DNA from: Phenylobacterium sp.
Lineage (GTDB): Bacteria; Pseudomonadota; Alphaproteobacteria; Caulobacterales; Caulobacteraceae
Length of the DNA stretch: 64,000 bases
Assembly (NCBI RefSeq): GCF_004799515.1
Contig: NZ_SSMX01000052.1
Coordinates: 1 to 64,000, forward strand
Direction of reading: 5' to 3'
The notes under the pieces were generated by a model. That model was given only the letters and a program-made list of their open reading frames with translations, did not search any database and was not told the DNA's origin. This document shows positions 44,909 to 54,658 of the stretch, piece by piece. Position numbers and translations under genes: made by a program. Numbering within the stretch: position 1 is the first letter of the stretch; each line of letters begins with the position of its first letter.

Positions 44909-47800
44909 ATGACAGACACCCTCGACGCCGCCCCCGAGACCCTGGCCGACATCCCACGCGAGCCGACCCAGGACGGGCCGAAGGTGCGGCTCTATCTGGT
45001 GGACGGCTCCGGCTTCATCTTCCGGGCCTTCCACGCCCTCCCTCCCCTGACCCGCAAGTCCGACGGCCTGCCGGTGGGGGCGGTGGCCGGCTTCTGCAAC
45101 ATGCTGTGGAAGCTGCTGGTCGACATGAAGGCGGAGGCCCAGGCCCCGACCCATCTGGCGGTGGTGTTCGACCATTCCGAGGAGACCTTCCGCAACAAGC
45201 TCTACGACCAGTACAAGGCCCACCGCCCGCCGCCGCCCGAGGACCTGGTCCCGCAATTCCCCCTGGTGCGCGACGCCACGCGGGCCTTCGGCGTGCCCTG
45301 CCTGGAGCTGCCCGGCTATGAGGCCGACGACCTGATCGCGGCCTATGCCTGCAAGGTGCGCGACGCCGGCGGCGAAGTGGTGATCGTCTCCTCCGACAAG
45401 GACCTGATGCAGCTCGTGGGGCCGCAGGTCTCCATGCTCGACACCATGAAGACGCCGAACCTGGTGATCCGCGCCGAGCAGGTGTTCGACAAGTTCGGGG
45501 TGACCCCGGACAAGGTGGTCGACGTCCAGGCCCTGTGCGGCGACAGCGTCGACAACGTGCCGGGCGCGCCGGGCATTGGCATCAAGACCGCCTCGGCCCT
45601 GATCACCGAGTACGGCGACCTCGACACGCTCCTGTCGCGGGCCAGCGAGATCAAGCAGGACAAGCGCCGCCAGACCCTGATCGACTTCGCCGATCAGATC
45701 CGCCTGTCGCGCGAGCTGGTGAGGCTGGACTGCGACACGCCGCTGCCCTCGCCGATCGACGAGCTGGCGGTGGCCGAGCCGGACGCCGAGGCCCTGCAGG
45801 CCTTCCTCGACCAGATGGAGTTCCGCACTCTGGCCCGGCGCGTCGCCGAGGCCCGCGAGGGCGGCGGCAATGCGCCCTCGGCCACGCCCACGCCCTCCGC
45901 CGACGGCGGCCGCGCGGCGCCCGTCGCGCCGGCCCACGGGCCCGTCGACGTCAACGCCTATCAGTGCGTGCGCGACCTTGCGACCCTGGACGCCTGGATC
46001 GAGCGCGCCTTCGCCGCCGGCGTCGTCGCCTTCGACACCGAAACCGATGCGCTGTCGTCCTCCGCCGCCAACCTCTGCGGCGTGTCCCTGGCGGTGGCGC
46101 CCGGCGAGGCCTGCTACATCCCGGTCGGCCACGAGCATGAGCAGGAGGGCGGCCTGCAACTCGAGGCGCCCACCGCGCTCGACCAGATTCCGCTGGCGGA
46201 CGCCCTGGCGCGGCTGAAGCCGCTGCTCGAAGCGCCGCACGTCCTGAAGGTCGCCCAGAACGGCAAGTACGACCTGGCGGTGCTGTCGCGCCACGGTATC
46301 GAGGTGGGGCCCATCGAGGACACCATGCTGATCGCCTTCGCCCTCGAAGGCGGCCTGCACAAGAGCTACGGCATGGACGAGCTCTCCAAGCGGCTGCTGG
46401 GCCACGAGCCGATCAGCTTCAAGACCGTGGCCGGGACCGGCAAGGCGCAAAAGAGCTTCAAGCACGTCGAGCTCGGCTCAGCGACCTGCTACGCCGCCGA
46501 GGACGCCGACGTCACCTTGCGCATCTACCAGCATCTGCGCCCGCGCCTCAGCCACGAAAAGCTGCTGACGGTCTATGAGACCCTGGAGCGGCCCATGCCC
46601 CAGGTGCTCGTCGAGATGGAGCTGGCCGGCGTCAAGGTCGACCCCGAACGGCTGCGGCTGCTCTCCAACGATTTCTCGATCCGCATGGGCGAGCTGGAGG
46701 CCGAGGCGCACCGCGTGGCCGGGCGGCCGTTCAATCTGGGCAGCCCCAAGCAGATCGGCGACCTGCTGTTCGGCGAGATGGGCCTGTCGTCCGGCCGCAC
46801 CACCGCCACCGGCGCGGCCTCCACCGACGCCTCGATGCTGGAGGACCTGGCCGCCCAGGGCCACGAGCTGCCGCGCATCCTCTTGGACTGGCGGCAGCTT
46901 TCGAAGCTGAAGGGCACCTACACCGACAACCTGGTGGCGGCCATCAACCCCAAGACCGGCCGGGTGCACACCTCCTATTCCCTGGCCGCGGCCACGACGG
47001 GCCGGCTGGCCTCCTCCGACCCCAACCTGCAGAACATCCCGGTGCGCACCGAGGAAGGCCGCAAGATCCGCAAGGCCTTCATCGCCGAGCCCGGCCATGT
47101 ACTGATCAGCGCCGACTATTCGCAGATCGAGCTGCGCCTGCTGGCCCACATCGGCGACATCCCACAGCTCAAGAAGGCCTTCGCCGAGGGGATCGACATC
47201 CACGCGCTCACCGCATCCGAAATGTTCGGCGTGCCGGTCGAGGGCATGCCGGCGGAGACGCGCAGGCGCGCCAAGGCGATCAACTTCGGCATCGTCTACG
47301 GCATCTCGGCCTTCGGCCTGGCCAACCAGCTCTCCATCCCGCGCGAGGAGGCCGGGGCCTACATCAAGACCTATTTCGAGCGCTTCCCCGGCATCCGCAC
47401 CTACATGGACCGCATGCAGCGCCAAGTGCGCGCCGAGGGCTTCGTCACCACCGTCTTCGGCCGCAAGGTGTTCATCCCCGCCGCCCAGGGGAAATCCCAG
47501 GCCGAGCGGTCCTTCGGCGACCGCGCGGCGATCAACGCCCCGATCCAGGGCGCGGCCGCCGACATCATCCGGCGCGCCATGATCCGCATGCCCCAGGCCC
47601 TGCGCGACGCCGGCCTCGCCGCCCGGATGCTGCTGCAGGTGCACGACGAACTGATCTTCGAGGCGCCGGAAGCCGAGGCCGAGGCGGTGATCGCCGTCGC
47701 CAAGCGTATCATGGAGAAGGCGCCGGAGCCTGCGGTCGCCTTGACCGTTCCCCTTGTGGTCGACGCCCGCGCGGCGGCCAACTGGGACGACGCCCACTAG
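44909..47800 (+). CDS. polA: DNA polymerase I
   Basis: A 963-residue three-domain polymerase. The N-terminal 5'-3' exonuclease has LYLVDGSGFIFRAFHA, YKAHRPPPPEDL and LPGYEADDLIAAYAC. The 3'-5' exonuclease keeps its metal residues (VAFDTETDALSS and a later YAAEDADVTL). The polymerase palm has SADYSQIELRLLAHIGD (motif A), RRRAKAINFGIVYGIS (O helix, motif B) and LQVHDELIFEAP (motif C). Three active domains predict a full repair and Okazaki-processing enzyme. ATG 44909 is preferred over an in-frame GTG at 44867. The next gene starts 15 bases after its stop. Confidence 0.96.
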   Translation: MTDTLDAAPETLADIPREPTQDGPKVRLYLVDGSGFIFRAFHALPPLTRKSDGLPVGAVAGFCNMLWKLLVDMKAEAQAPTHLAVVFDHSEETFRNKLYDQYKAHRPPPPEDLVPQFPLVRDATRAFGVPCLELPGYEADDLIAAYACKVRDAGGEVVIVSSDKDLMQLVGPQVSMLDTMKTPNLVIRAEQVFDKFGVTPDKVVDVQALCGDSVDNVPGAPGIGIKTASALITEYGDLDTLLSRASEIKQDKRRQTLIDFADQIRLSRELVRLDCDTPLPSPIDELAVAEPDAEALQAFLDQMEFRTLARRVAEAREGGGNAPSATPTPSADGGRAAPVAPAHGPVDVNAYQCVRDLATLDAWIERAFAAGVVAFDTETDALSSSAANLCGVSLAVAPGEACYIPVGHEHEQEGGLQLEAPTALDQIPLADALARLKPLLEAPHVLKVAQNGKYDLAVLSRHGIEVGPIEDTMLIAFALEGGLHKSYGMDELSKRLLGHEPISFKTVAGTGKAQKSFKHVELGSATCYAAEDADVTLRIYQHLRPRLSHEKLLTVYETLERPMPQVLVEMELAGVKVDPERLRLLSNDFSIRMGELEAEAHRVAGRPFNLGSPKQIGDLLFGEMGLSSGRTTATGAASTDASMLEDLAAQGHELPRILLDWRQLSKLKGTYTDNLVAAINPKTGRVHTSYSLAAATTGRLASSDPNLQNIPVRTEEGRKIRKAFIAEPGHVLISADYSQIELRLLAHIGDIPQLKKAFAEGIDIHALTASEMFGVPVEGMPAETRRRAKAINFGIVYGISAFGLANQLSIPREEAGAYIKTYFERFPGIRTYMDRMQRQVRAEGFVTTVFGRKVFIPAAQGKSQAERSFGDRAAINAPIQGAAADIIRRAMIRMPQALRDAGLAARMLLQVHDELIFEAPEAEAEAVIAVAKRIMEKAPEPAVALTVPLVVDARAAANWDDAH

Positions 47801-47815
47801 GAGGCAGACGGCAAG

Positions 47816-48712
47816 ATGGACGGCGAGGCGACCGCGACCGTCCTGTCCCTGCCCGGCGGCAAGCTCGTGGCACGCGTGCGCCGCCGCTTCGCCGAGGCGC
47901 CCTGGGCGGCCAGCGCCGAGCTGGCTGCGCGGATGGGCTATGTGGCGCGGGGCCTGGTCTACCTCAGCACCGGGACCATCGCCCTGCTGGCCGTCGCCGG
48001 CCTTGCGCCCCACACCAAGAGCCCGATCGGCGCCCTGGAGGCCTGGTCGCACTGGAGCCTGGGCGTCCTCCTGCTCTGGCTGACCGGGATCGGCCTCTAC
48101 GGCTTCGCCGGCTGGCGCGCCCTGCAGGCGGTGTTCGACGCCGACCGCCAGGGCAAGAGCCCCAAGGCCTGGGCCAGCCGCGTCGGCCAGGCGCTGAGCG
48201 GCGTCATCTACGGCTCCCTGGCCGTCTCGATCTTCGGGATCATCGACACCCTGCACGACCTGCGCCACGCCGAACTCGAGAAGACCAGCGAGCGGGTGGC
48301 CGGCGTCATGGCCTGGCCGCTGGGGCCGGCCCTGGTGATGGCGCTGGGGCTCTTCATCCTGGCCTGCGGGGCCGGCAACGCCATCCGCGCGGTCGTCGAC
48401 GACTTCGGCGGCACGCTGGAGTGCGACCACCGCACGCGGCGCTGGGCGCGCTGGATCGCCCGCGTCGGCTATTTCGGCCGCGGCCTGGCCATGCTGCCGG
48501 TGGGCTTCTTCATGCTGCGCGCCGGCTGGCACGAGCGGGCGGCCGAGGCGCGCGGGGTCGGCGGCGCGCTCTGGGCCCTGCACGGCCTGACCGGCGGCGA
48601 CGCGGTCTTGGCGCTCCTGGGCCTCGGCCTGATCGCCTTCGGCGCCTTCGCCTTCGTGGAAGCCCTCTACCGCCCGATCCGCCCGGAAGCGGCCCTGGAA
48701 TCATCGAGCTGA
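47816..48712 (+). CDS. DUF1206 family membrane protein
   Basis: A 298-residue membrane protein with about six TM helices arranged as three repeated pairs. The repeat starts look alike: ELAARMGYVARGLVYLSTG, SRVGQALSGVIYGSLAVSI and WIARVGYFGRGLAMLPVG, each followed by a second helix. This three-fold arrangement is the DUF1206 hallmark. Function is unknown. It starts 15 bases after polA with an AGGAGG site and may be cotranscribed. Confidence 0.85.
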   Translation: MDGEATATVLSLPGGKLVARVRRRFAEAPWAASAELAARMGYVARGLVYLSTGTIALLAVAGLAPHTKSPIGALEAWSHWSLGVLLLWLTGIGLYGFAGWRALQAVFDADRQGKSPKAWASRVGQALSGVIYGSLAVSIFGIIDTLHDLRHAELEKTSERVAGVMAWPLGPALVMALGLFILACGAGNAIRAVVDDFGGTLECDHRTRRWARWIARVGYFGRGLAMLPVGFFMLRAGWHERAAEARGVGGALWALHGLTGGDAVLALLGLGLIAFGAFAFVEALYRPIRPEAALESSS

Positions 48713-48728
48713 AGCGGGAAAGGGCTCC

Positions 48729-48804
48729 TGGTGGAGCCGAGGGGAATCGAACCCCTGACCTCCTCATTGCGAACGAGGCGCTCTACCATCTGAGCTACGG
48801 CCCC
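48729..48804 (-). tRNA. tRNA-Ala(CGC)
   Basis: A 76-base gene with encoded CCA. The acceptor stem GGGGCCG pairs with CGGCTCC and includes the G3-U70 wobble that marks alanine tRNAs. The anticodon stem CCTCG/TGAGG encloses the loop TTCGCAA, giving anticodon CGC for GCG codons. The T arm contains GGTTCGATTCC. Confidence 0.95.
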
Positions 48805-48937
48805 AGGGTGCGAGCCCAGGAAGGCGCGGAATAACCCTTTTGGGGCCGCCTCTGTCAAGCCGCCGTCGGCGGATGCGTCGCCGCAGCCCGGGCGACCTTG
48901 ACTTTGCCAGGGCGGCAAACCCCGCTAGAACCGCGTC

Positions 48938-49243
48938 ATGGGATCCTTCCTCTACTTCATCGTCGACGGCCTCCTGGGCCTCCTGGTGATCGCCATCATC
49001 ATCAGCGCCATCCTGTCGTGGCTGGTCGCCTTCGACGTGATCAACCTGCGCAACCAGTTCGTCTACAATGTCGCGCGCTTCCTGGACGCGGTGACGCGGC
49101 CGGTGCTGCGGCCCGTGCAGAAGGTGATCCCGCCGATCGGCGGCGTCGACATCAGCCCGATCATCGTCCTCTTGGTCATCCAGGGCATCCGGCTCTACCT
49201 GCTGCCGCTGGCGTTCGGCCCGCTGATCTCGATCCTGCACTAG
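48938..49243 (+). CDS. YggT family membrane protein
   Basis: A 101-residue protein with two long hydrophobic helices (about 5-32 and 70-98). The ILSWLVAFDVINLRNQFVYN, FLDAVTRPVLRPVQKVIPPI and GGVDISPIIVLLVIQ segments match YggT. YggT is widely conserved, and roles in osmotic response, cell division and membrane integrity have been suggested in different bacteria. It is alone between a tRNA and a Sir2 gene. Confidence 0.93.
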   Translation: MGSFLYFIVDGLLGLLVIAIIISAILSWLVAFDVINLRNQFVYNVARFLDAVTRPVLRPVQKVIPPIGGVDISPIIVLLVIQGIRLYLLPLAFGPLISILH

Positions 49244-49438
49244 GGGCGACACGACCTTTCTGCGGCCTCGCCGGAACCTATCGCCTCAACGCCGGTTACC
49301 CCTGCGATCCTCCGGCTGCCCCCCGCTGGAGCGGTCACGGACCGGCCCGGCGACACCCTGGCATCCCCCCGACCAACCGCCGGGCCGGTTCCCCCTTTCC
49401 ACCCTTTCCGCGCGATCCGGTTGGCGCCAGATAGCGTC

Positions 49439-50212
49439 ATGCCGCCGCCCGCCGCCGCCCCATCCAAAGCCACACGGGCCGATCTCGCCCGGCTGATCGC
49501 CGACGCCCGCCGCCTGGTGGTGTTCACCGGCGCCGGCATCTCAACCGAATCCGGCATCCCCGACTTCCGCAGCCCCGGCGGGGTGTGGAGCACCATGAAG
49601 CCGATCTACTTCCAGGCGTTCGTCTCCGACCCCGCCAAGCGCCGCGAGGCCTGGAGCCGCGCCTTCTCCGGCCGCGCCGGCTGGACCGGGCGCGAGCCCA
49701 ACGCCGGTCACCATGCGGTGGCCCGCCTGATCGCCAGCGGCAAGGCCACCCACGTCATCACCCAGAACGTCGACAACCTGCACCAGGCCTCGGGCGTGCC
49801 GGCCGACCGGGTGATCGAGCTGCACGGCAACGCCAGCTACGCGACCTGCCTGGACTGCGGCGAGCGCCACGAACTGGCCGACCTGAAGGAGGGCTTCCTG
49901 AAGGCCGGCGAGATCCCCTACTGCCGCCGCTGCGGCGGGCTGGTGAAGACCGCCACCATCTCCTTCGGCCAGGCCATGCCGGCCGGGCCCATGGCGCACG
50001 CGGAGGCCGCCAGCCTCGACTGCGACGTCTTCCTGGTGCTGGGCTCGTCCCTGGTGGTCTATCCGGCGGCGGGGTTTCCGCTGCTGGCCAAGCGCAACGG
50101 AGCGACGCTGGCCATCGTCAACCGCGAGCCCACCGAGCTCGACGCCTACGCCGACCTCGTGCTGCACGACGAGATCGGCCCGGCGATGACCGAGGCGACC
50201 CCGGCCAACTGA
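49439..50212 (+). CDS. NAD-dependent protein deacylase, Sir2 family
   Basis: A 257-residue sirtuin. The NAD-binding start is [20 protein letters not shown], followed by [16 protein letters not shown] and the catalytic His in [10 protein letters not shown]. The zinc finger is made of CLDCGERH and YCRRCGG, and the late NAD contact is [15 protein letters not shown]. Bacterial sirtuins of this kind (CobB) remove acetyl or succinyl groups from lysines, notably the catalytic lysine of acetyl-CoA synthetase, which is encoded at the end of this window. ATG 49439 is preferred over a TTG at 49421. Confidence 0.93.
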   Translation: MPPPAAAPSKATRADLARLIADARRLVVFTGAGISTESGIPDFRSPGGVWSTMKPIYFQAFVSDPAKRREAWSRAFSGRAGWTGREPNAGHHAVARLIASGKATHVITQNVDNLHQASGVPADRVIELHGNASYATCLDCGERHELADLKEGFLKAGEIPYCRRCGGLVKTATISFGQAMPAGPMAHAEAASLDCDVFLVLGSSLVVYPAAGFPLLAKRNGATLAIVNREPTELDAYADLVLHDEIGPAMTEATPAN

Positions 50213-50239
50213 GGCGGCTTCGGCGGCCCGCTTCGCCCC

Positions 50240-50746
50240 CTACTTCGGCGGAGTCCCGGCCGGCGGGGCGGCGGCGGGCGGCGCGGCGGCGCCCGGCGCG
50301 GCGGGCGGCTTGGCGCCGGCCGGCGCCTCGAAGGCCGCCTGCAGGCCGTGCACGGCCGCTTCGACCATCGGCCCGCAGCGCTGGGCCTCGGCCGGCAGTT
50401 CCGTCGGCGCCATCTTGGCCTCCTCGGCCTTGATCGCCGTGGCGAGGTCCATGCCCGGCGCGCGGACGGCGAGGCGGCCGGCGAAGAAGTAGACGCCGAT
50501 CAGCGCAGCCTGCTGGCGTTGCGGATCGCGGCCCAGCACCGCCATGGTGAGCAGGCAGCGGATATCGTCGGTGGTGGTGGGCGAGCCGACCTTGGCCGGG
50601 CCGGCGGCGGCCGGCTTGGCGGCGGCGGGTTTGGCGGCCGGAGCCGCGCCCGGCGCGGCGGGAGCAGCGCTGGCGGCCGGCGCCAAGCCCAACGACACCG
50701 ACCCCATCAACAGGGCCACGAGCATCGATTTCGCCAAGGCCCTCAT
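50240..50746 (-). CDS. Secreted Ala/Pro-rich protein of unknown function
   Basis: A 168-residue exported protein. The signal peptide ends near AASA-APA. Low-complexity Ala/Pro/Lys-rich regions flank a well-formed central domain (about residues 55-135) with TTDDIRCLLTMAVLGRDPQRQQ, ALIGVYFFAGRLAVRAPG and MDLATAIKAEEAKMAP, closing with QRCGPMV. One Cys pair may be bridged. No family name recognised. It is convergent with the Sir2 gene and followed by tRNA-Thr upstream of its start. Confidence 0.7.
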   Translation of the reverse strand: MRALAKSMLVALLMGSVSLGLAPAASAAPAAPGAAPAAKPAAAKPAAAGPAKVGSPTTTDDIRCLLTMAVLGRDPQRQQAALIGVYFFAGRLAVRAPGMDLATAIKAEEAKMAPTELPAEAQRCGPMVEAAVHGLQAAFEAPAGAKPPAAPGAAAPPAAAPPAGTPPK

Positions 50747-50862
50747 GGGTCTACCTTCAATTGACTGGAACATTCGGCTCCGAATGGCACGCTTTTGGCC
50801 GCCTGTCGCGCAGGGATCGCGCGACCACGCCCGCAGCATGGAGAACCCGGATCGGGAAGGGG

Positions 50863-50938
50863 TGGTGCCGCCAGGGTGACTCGAACACCCGACCTACGCA
50901 TTACGAATGCGCCGCTCTACCGGCTGAGCTATGGCGGC
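50863..50938 (-). tRNA. tRNA-Thr(CGT)
   Basis: A 76-base gene with encoded CCA. Acceptor GCCGCCA pairs with TGGCGGC. The anticodon stem GCGCA/TGCGT holds the loop TTCGTAA, giving anticodon CGT for ACG codons. The T arm contains GTTCGAGTC. Confidence 0.94.
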
Positions 50939-51001
50939 CTAAACCCTGGACAAGGGCCTTGAGAATCCTCCGCCGCAGGAAACCCTGCCGCGAAGGCGGG
51001 C

Positions 51002-52540
51002 CTATTTAGCGGCTCTGGGGGCGCTCGCCAAGCGGCTGCGGCTGGCCCTGCGTCGCGCGGGCGCAGGCGCAGGCGTCTGGAGAGGGGGTTCATCCTCGTC
51101 ATAGGCCTCATCGTAGGCCTCGCCGCTCGACGGATAGAGCAGGGGTTCGTGGCCGTCCGCGCCCAGGAAGGCCGCGGCGTCGGCGTAGGCGATGGGCAGC
51201 TCCGGCAGTTCGCTCAGGCCCCGCTCGCCCCGCTCGAAGCGCGGATGGATGAGGTCGCCGGTTTCGGCGTAGGCGATCGCCAGCCGGGCCCAGTCGGCGG
51301 GCGGATAGGCGAAGGCGCGGCCCTCGGGGTCCAGGTCCGACCAGTCCGGCTCAGCCGGGGCGTTCATCCCCTGGGCCAGCCAGAGCCGCGCCTCGTCCGG
51401 CTGGCCGGCGGCGAAGGCGACCCGGGCGCGCAGGCCCGCGATGCGCGCGGTCACCGGCTCGGCGCCCAGCGGCTCGAGGGCCTGGCGCGTGGCGGGCGCG
51501 TCGCCGCCGATCAGGGCGCGCTCCACGGCCAGGATGCGGCTTTCGCGGTGAGTGGGGTTTTGGGCCGACAGCTCCGCCAGCCGCCGGGCGCGCTCGGCGG
51601 GGGTCTCGTCGGTGCGCAGGTCGCGGTAGGCGAGCCACAGCGCCGGGTGCGGCCGGGCCTTCCAGGCGGCTTCCAGCAGGGCGGCGGCGCGGCCCTGCTT
51701 GCCGTCGGCGGCCAGGAGGCGCGCGGCCATGACCGCGCCGGGCGGAAAGCCGGGCTGCAGCTTGGCCGCCTCCAGGGCGCTCTCCAGGGCCTGGCCGCGG
51801 GCCTTCGGTTCGGCGGCGGTCTCAAGCTGGGCGGCCAGCGCGGCCAGGAGGGCGGCGCGGGCCCGCTCGGCGGTGACCGGCGGCACGATCTTGCGGTCGA
51901 GGGCGCTGCGGACCAGCTCCAGCCCCGCGCTCCACTCGGCGGCGGCCAAGCGCGCCTCCAGCAGGACGCGCCAGGCCCAGCGGGCGCTGCGGGTCTCGTT
52001 GAAGGCTTCCTGGGCGTGGCGCAGCGCCGTCTCGCGTTCGCCTTGCGAGAGGGCGAGCTGCATCAGCCCCCGATGGCCGGCCAGCCGCATCTCCGGGAAA
52101 CCCAGCATGGCGGAATAGGCGGCCTGGGCCGCGGTCACGTCGCCGGCGGCCTCGGCGGCCTGGGCGGCGAGCACGCGCACCAGGCCCGGCGTCTCGTCGG
52201 CGAGGTCGGCGGCCTTCTGGGCCAGGCGGCGCGCTTCGGAGCCGTCGCCGGCCGCGGCGGCCAGGAAGCCTCGGGTCAGGGTCTCATTGGCCTGCCGGCG
52301 GCGGATCTCGGCGCGGCTGCGCTCGGCTCGCGCCGGCGCGGCGAGGATCCACAGGAGGGTGCGCCAGAAGATCGTGGCCAGGAGGGCGCCGAACAGCATC
52401 AGCAGGATGGCCGTGGCCGCGGTCAGGTCGGCGCGCCAGCCCAGCCAGGTGACACTCGCCTGGCCGGCGTCGCCGCTCAGGCCCAGCGCCGCGACCGCCA
52501 CGGCCGCGACGATCAGGATGACCAGGCTGGCGCGGATCAT
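51002..52540 (-). CDS. hemY: HemY-like TPR membrane protein
   Basis: A 512-residue protein with two N-terminal TM helices (residues 2-20 and about 40-60; HemY_N) followed by TPR-like repeats, for example AGDVTAAQAAYSAMLGFPEM and AAALLEAAWKARPHPALWL. Despite the name it is not a protoporphyrinogen oxidase. HemY family members are thought to help assemble or channel the late heme pathway at the membrane. Its ATG overlaps the stop of the Mic60-like gene (ATGA), so it is coupled within the hemD operon. Confidence 0.88.
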   Translation of the reverse strand: MIRASLVILIVAAVAVAALGLSGDAGQASVTWLGWRADLTAATAILLMLFGALLATIFWRTLLWILAAPARAERSRAEIRRRQANETLTRGFLAAAAGDGSEARRLAQKAADLADETPGLVRVLAAQAAEAAGDVTAAQAAYSAMLGFPEMRLAGHRGLMQLALSQGERETALRHAQEAFNETRSARWAWRVLLEARLAAAEWSAGLELVRSALDRKIVPPVTAERARAALLAALAAQLETAAEPKARGQALESALEAAKLQPGFPPGAVMAARLLAADGKQGRAAALLEAAWKARPHPALWLAYRDLRTDETPAERARRLAELSAQNPTHRESRILAVERALIGGDAPATRQALEPLGAEPVTARIAGLRARVAFAAGQPDEARLWLAQGMNAPAEPDWSDLDPEGRAFAYPPADWARLAIAYAETGDLIHPRFERGERGLSELPELPIAYADAAAFLGADGHEPLLYPSSGEAYDEAYDEDEPPLQTPAPAPARRRASRSRLASAPRAAK

Positions 52541-53415
52541 GCGCCGCCCCTGGCCTCGCCGGCCAGGGTCTGCAGGGCCCGGGCGCGCAGGGCCGAGGCG
52601 TTGCGGTCGATCTCCGCCCGCCGCTCGGCGCGGGCGCGCCAGGGGGCCATGGCGTCGCGGGCGCCAGCCGGCAGGCGGTCGAGGGTGCGCAGCGCCCGGT
52701 CGAGGTCGCCGTCCTCCACCTGCCGCTGGGCGCGGGTCAGGAGGGCGTCGGCGCCCTCGCCGGCCACGTCGCCCACCCGGCGCAAGGTCACGACGCGCGA
52801 CAGCTCATAGACGATCTTGCCGCCGAGACCGGCCTTGCCGCCGGGCTGGCGGGCGGCCACGGCGGCGCGGGCGGCGTAGTCCGGATAGCTGATCGCCAGC
52901 GCCGTGCGGCTGGGCGCGCCGAGCGGCGCCAGACGGGCGAGCGCCAGGATCTCCGGCGAAGGCGGCGAGATGCCCCGCAGGCTGGAAAGTTCGTCGGCGA
53001 AGGGGCCGGTGCCCTGGCTCGCCTCCACCACCGCCGAGGCGGCGAGCGCGGCGGCGGCGGCCTGGGCGGCGTGCGTCTGCTCCGATTCCAGGGTGGTCAC
53101 CCGGGCGCTCAGCCGCGCCACGTCGGGCGAGGCCCCCCCGGGGCCGGCGGCCATCGCCGGGACGGCGGGCGGCGGCAGGGCGGACGCGGCGGCGGGCTCG
53201 GCGCTGGCGGCGGCCGATTCGGCCACGGGCTTGGCGGCCGGCGGATGCGGCTTGAACAGCCGAGGCCCGAACTCGGCGATGACGACCCCGGCCAGCACGC
53301 AGAGCAGCATCAGGACCATCATCGCCCAGAAGGTGAAGCCCAGCAGCGGGCGCGGCCGGTAGTCGGCCGGGTCCTTCGGCGGGATGAACTCCGGCGCGTC
53401 GGGCGGCGTGGTCAT
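52537..53415 (-). CDS. Mic60/mitofilin-like inner-membrane protein
   Basis: A 292-residue protein: short cytoplasmic start, one TM helix (about residues 28-48), a Pro/Ala-rich linker, a coiled coil (about 100-130, VARLSARVTTLESEQTHA) and a helical C-terminal domain. This matches the alphaproteobacterial homologue of mitochondrial Mic60 (COG4223), which is linked to membrane bending and outer-membrane contacts. Placement between hemD and hemY, with 4-bp overlaps at both ends, is the conserved context. It has also been annotated as a HemX-like protein. Confidence 0.82.
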   Translation of the reverse strand: MTTPPDAPEFIPPKDPADYRPRPLLGFTFWAMMVLMLLCVLAGVVIAEFGPRLFKPHPPAAKPVAESAAASAEPAAASALPPPAVPAMAAGPGGASPDVARLSARVTTLESEQTHAAQAAAAALAASAVVEASQGTGPFADELSSLRGISPPSPEILALARLAPLGAPSRTALAISYPDYAARAAVAARQPGGKAGLGGKIVYELSRVVTLRRVGDVAGEGADALLTRAQRQVEDGDLDRALRTLDRLPAGARDAMAPWRARAERRAEIDRNASALRARALQTLAGEARGGA

Positions 53416-54116
53416 GGGGTGCGGTCTATCAGATTCAGCAGGGCCCCTTCGAGGGGCATGGATGGAAAGACCCTCGGGCCCACCTTGGCGCGGGCCAGGG
53501 GCCGCACCACCGCCTTCGACAGGCCGAGCGCGCGCAGGGCGGGCGCCGGATGGGCCTTCAGGAGCGCGGCCAGCACCTGGGCGGCGCGCGGCGAATGCAG
53601 CAACACCGCGTCGCTCGCCACCAGCTGGGCGGCGGCCTCGGGCGCCAGCGTCACCGGGAGGGTCTCATAGAGCACCAGCCTCCGCGCGGTCACGCCCTGC
53701 GCCTCCAGGGCGCGGACCAGGTCGCCGGCGGGCTCAAGGGCGCCCGGATGCAGCACCGCGCCGCGCAGCTCACCGCGCCGCTGGCCGATGCCGGCGGCGA
53801 GCGCCTCGACGTCGCCGTCGGCGGACAGCACCAGCTTGAACCCCGCCGCGCGCGCCGCCTCAGCGGTCGCCGCGCCGACGGCGAACACCCGCAGCGCCCG
53901 CTCCGCAGACAGGTCGGCGAAGGCGCGCACGCCATTGGCGCTGGTGAAGGCGAGCGCGGCGACCCCAACCAGGTCGACCTGGACATCCGCCAGCGGCTGC
54001 ACCGCCAGCAGCGGCGCCACCACGGCCTCATGGCCCAGCGCCCGCACCCGCTCCGCGGTGACGGCCGCGCCGGGCTGAGCGCGGGTGATCCATATCTTCT
54101 GACGGCGGCGTGCCAT
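53412..54116 (-). CDS. hemD: Uroporphyrinogen-III synthase
   Basis: A 234-residue enzyme that closes and inverts ring D of hydroxymethylbilane to give uroporphyrinogen III. The sequence is poorly conserved as usual, but the start (KIWITRAQPGAAVTAERVRAL), FTSANGVRAFADL and the domain-two VLLHSPRAAQVLAALL plus LGLSKAVVRPL are recognisable. ATG 54116 is chosen for this start. Coupled to the Mic60-like gene by a 4-base overlap. hemC lies 2.4 kb upstream on the same strand, separated by other genes. Confidence 0.88.
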   Translation of the reverse strand: MARRRQKIWITRAQPGAAVTAERVRALGHEAVVAPLLAVQPLADVQVDLVGVAALAFTSANGVRAFADLSAERALRVFAVGAATAEAARAAGFKLVLSADGDVEALAAGIGQRRGELRGAVLHPGALEPAGDLVRALEAQGVTARRLVLYETLPVTLAPEAAAQLVASDAVLLHSPRAAQVLAALLKAHPAPALRALGLSKAVVRPLARAKVGPRVFPSMPLEGALLNLIDRTP

Positions 54117-54158
54117 GGAGGCGATTCTGCGCCGCAGGACCTTAACCTTCTGCAAACC

Positions 54159-54656
54159 GTGTTACGCAGGCTTGTGATCCGTTTCGGCCCCCTGTTTGCC
54201 GGCCTTGCCGTGCTGGCGACCGCCCCGGCGCGCGCCCAGGACGCCGCCGGGGCGCGGGCCTTCGTAGTCGGCCTCTACGCGGCCTATCACGGCCACGGCC
54301 CCGACTACCTGGGCCGTCAGGCGCCGCAGGTGTTCGCGCCCAGGCTTTTGACCCTGATCCGACGCGATGCGGCCGAAACGCCCCAGGGCGACGTGGGCGC
54401 CCTCGACGGCGACCCCATCTGCGACTGCCAGGACGCCGGCGGCCTGCGCGGCGTCGCGGTCGAGGTCACCGGCGGCGCCGGCGGGCGCGCCAGCGCAGTC
54501 GCCCATTTCCGGATTTCCGCCGAAGCTCGTACGGTGCGCCTCGATCTCGTCGCCGTTCAGGGGCAATGGCGGATCAGCGACGTCCACACCGCCGACACGC
54601 CCAGCCTGGTTTCCCTGCTGACCCGAAGCCTGCGCGCCGGCCATCCGAAGGATTGA
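54159..54656 (+). CDS. Secreted DUF3828-like protein
   Basis: About 165 residues from GTG 54159. A second GTG at 54174 is possible. The signal peptide ends at APARA-QDA. The mature domain has FVVGLYAAYHGHGPDYLG, a central DGDPICDCQDAGG loop and a closing strand set (TVRLDLVAVQGQWRISDVHT) that resembles DUF3828, a cystatin/NTF2-like periplasmic domain. It is divergent from hemD (start codons 43 bases apart) and followed by a 56-residue protein. Confidence 0.72.
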   Translation: MLRRLVIRFGPLFAGLAVLATAPARAQDAAGARAFVVGLYAAYHGHGPDYLGRQAPQVFAPRLLTLIRRDAAETPQGDVGALDGDPICDCQDAGGLRGVAVEVTGGAGGRASAVAHFRISAEARTVRLDLVAVQGQWRISDVHTADTPSLVSLLTRSLRAGHPKD

Positions 54657-54658
54657 CC

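Noticed and set aside
51002..52540. Reading HemY as a protoporphyrinogen oxidase
   Set aside because: The sequence has HemY_N TM helices and TPR repeats without an FAD-binding oxidase fold; only the name is shared with the Gram-positive enzyme.
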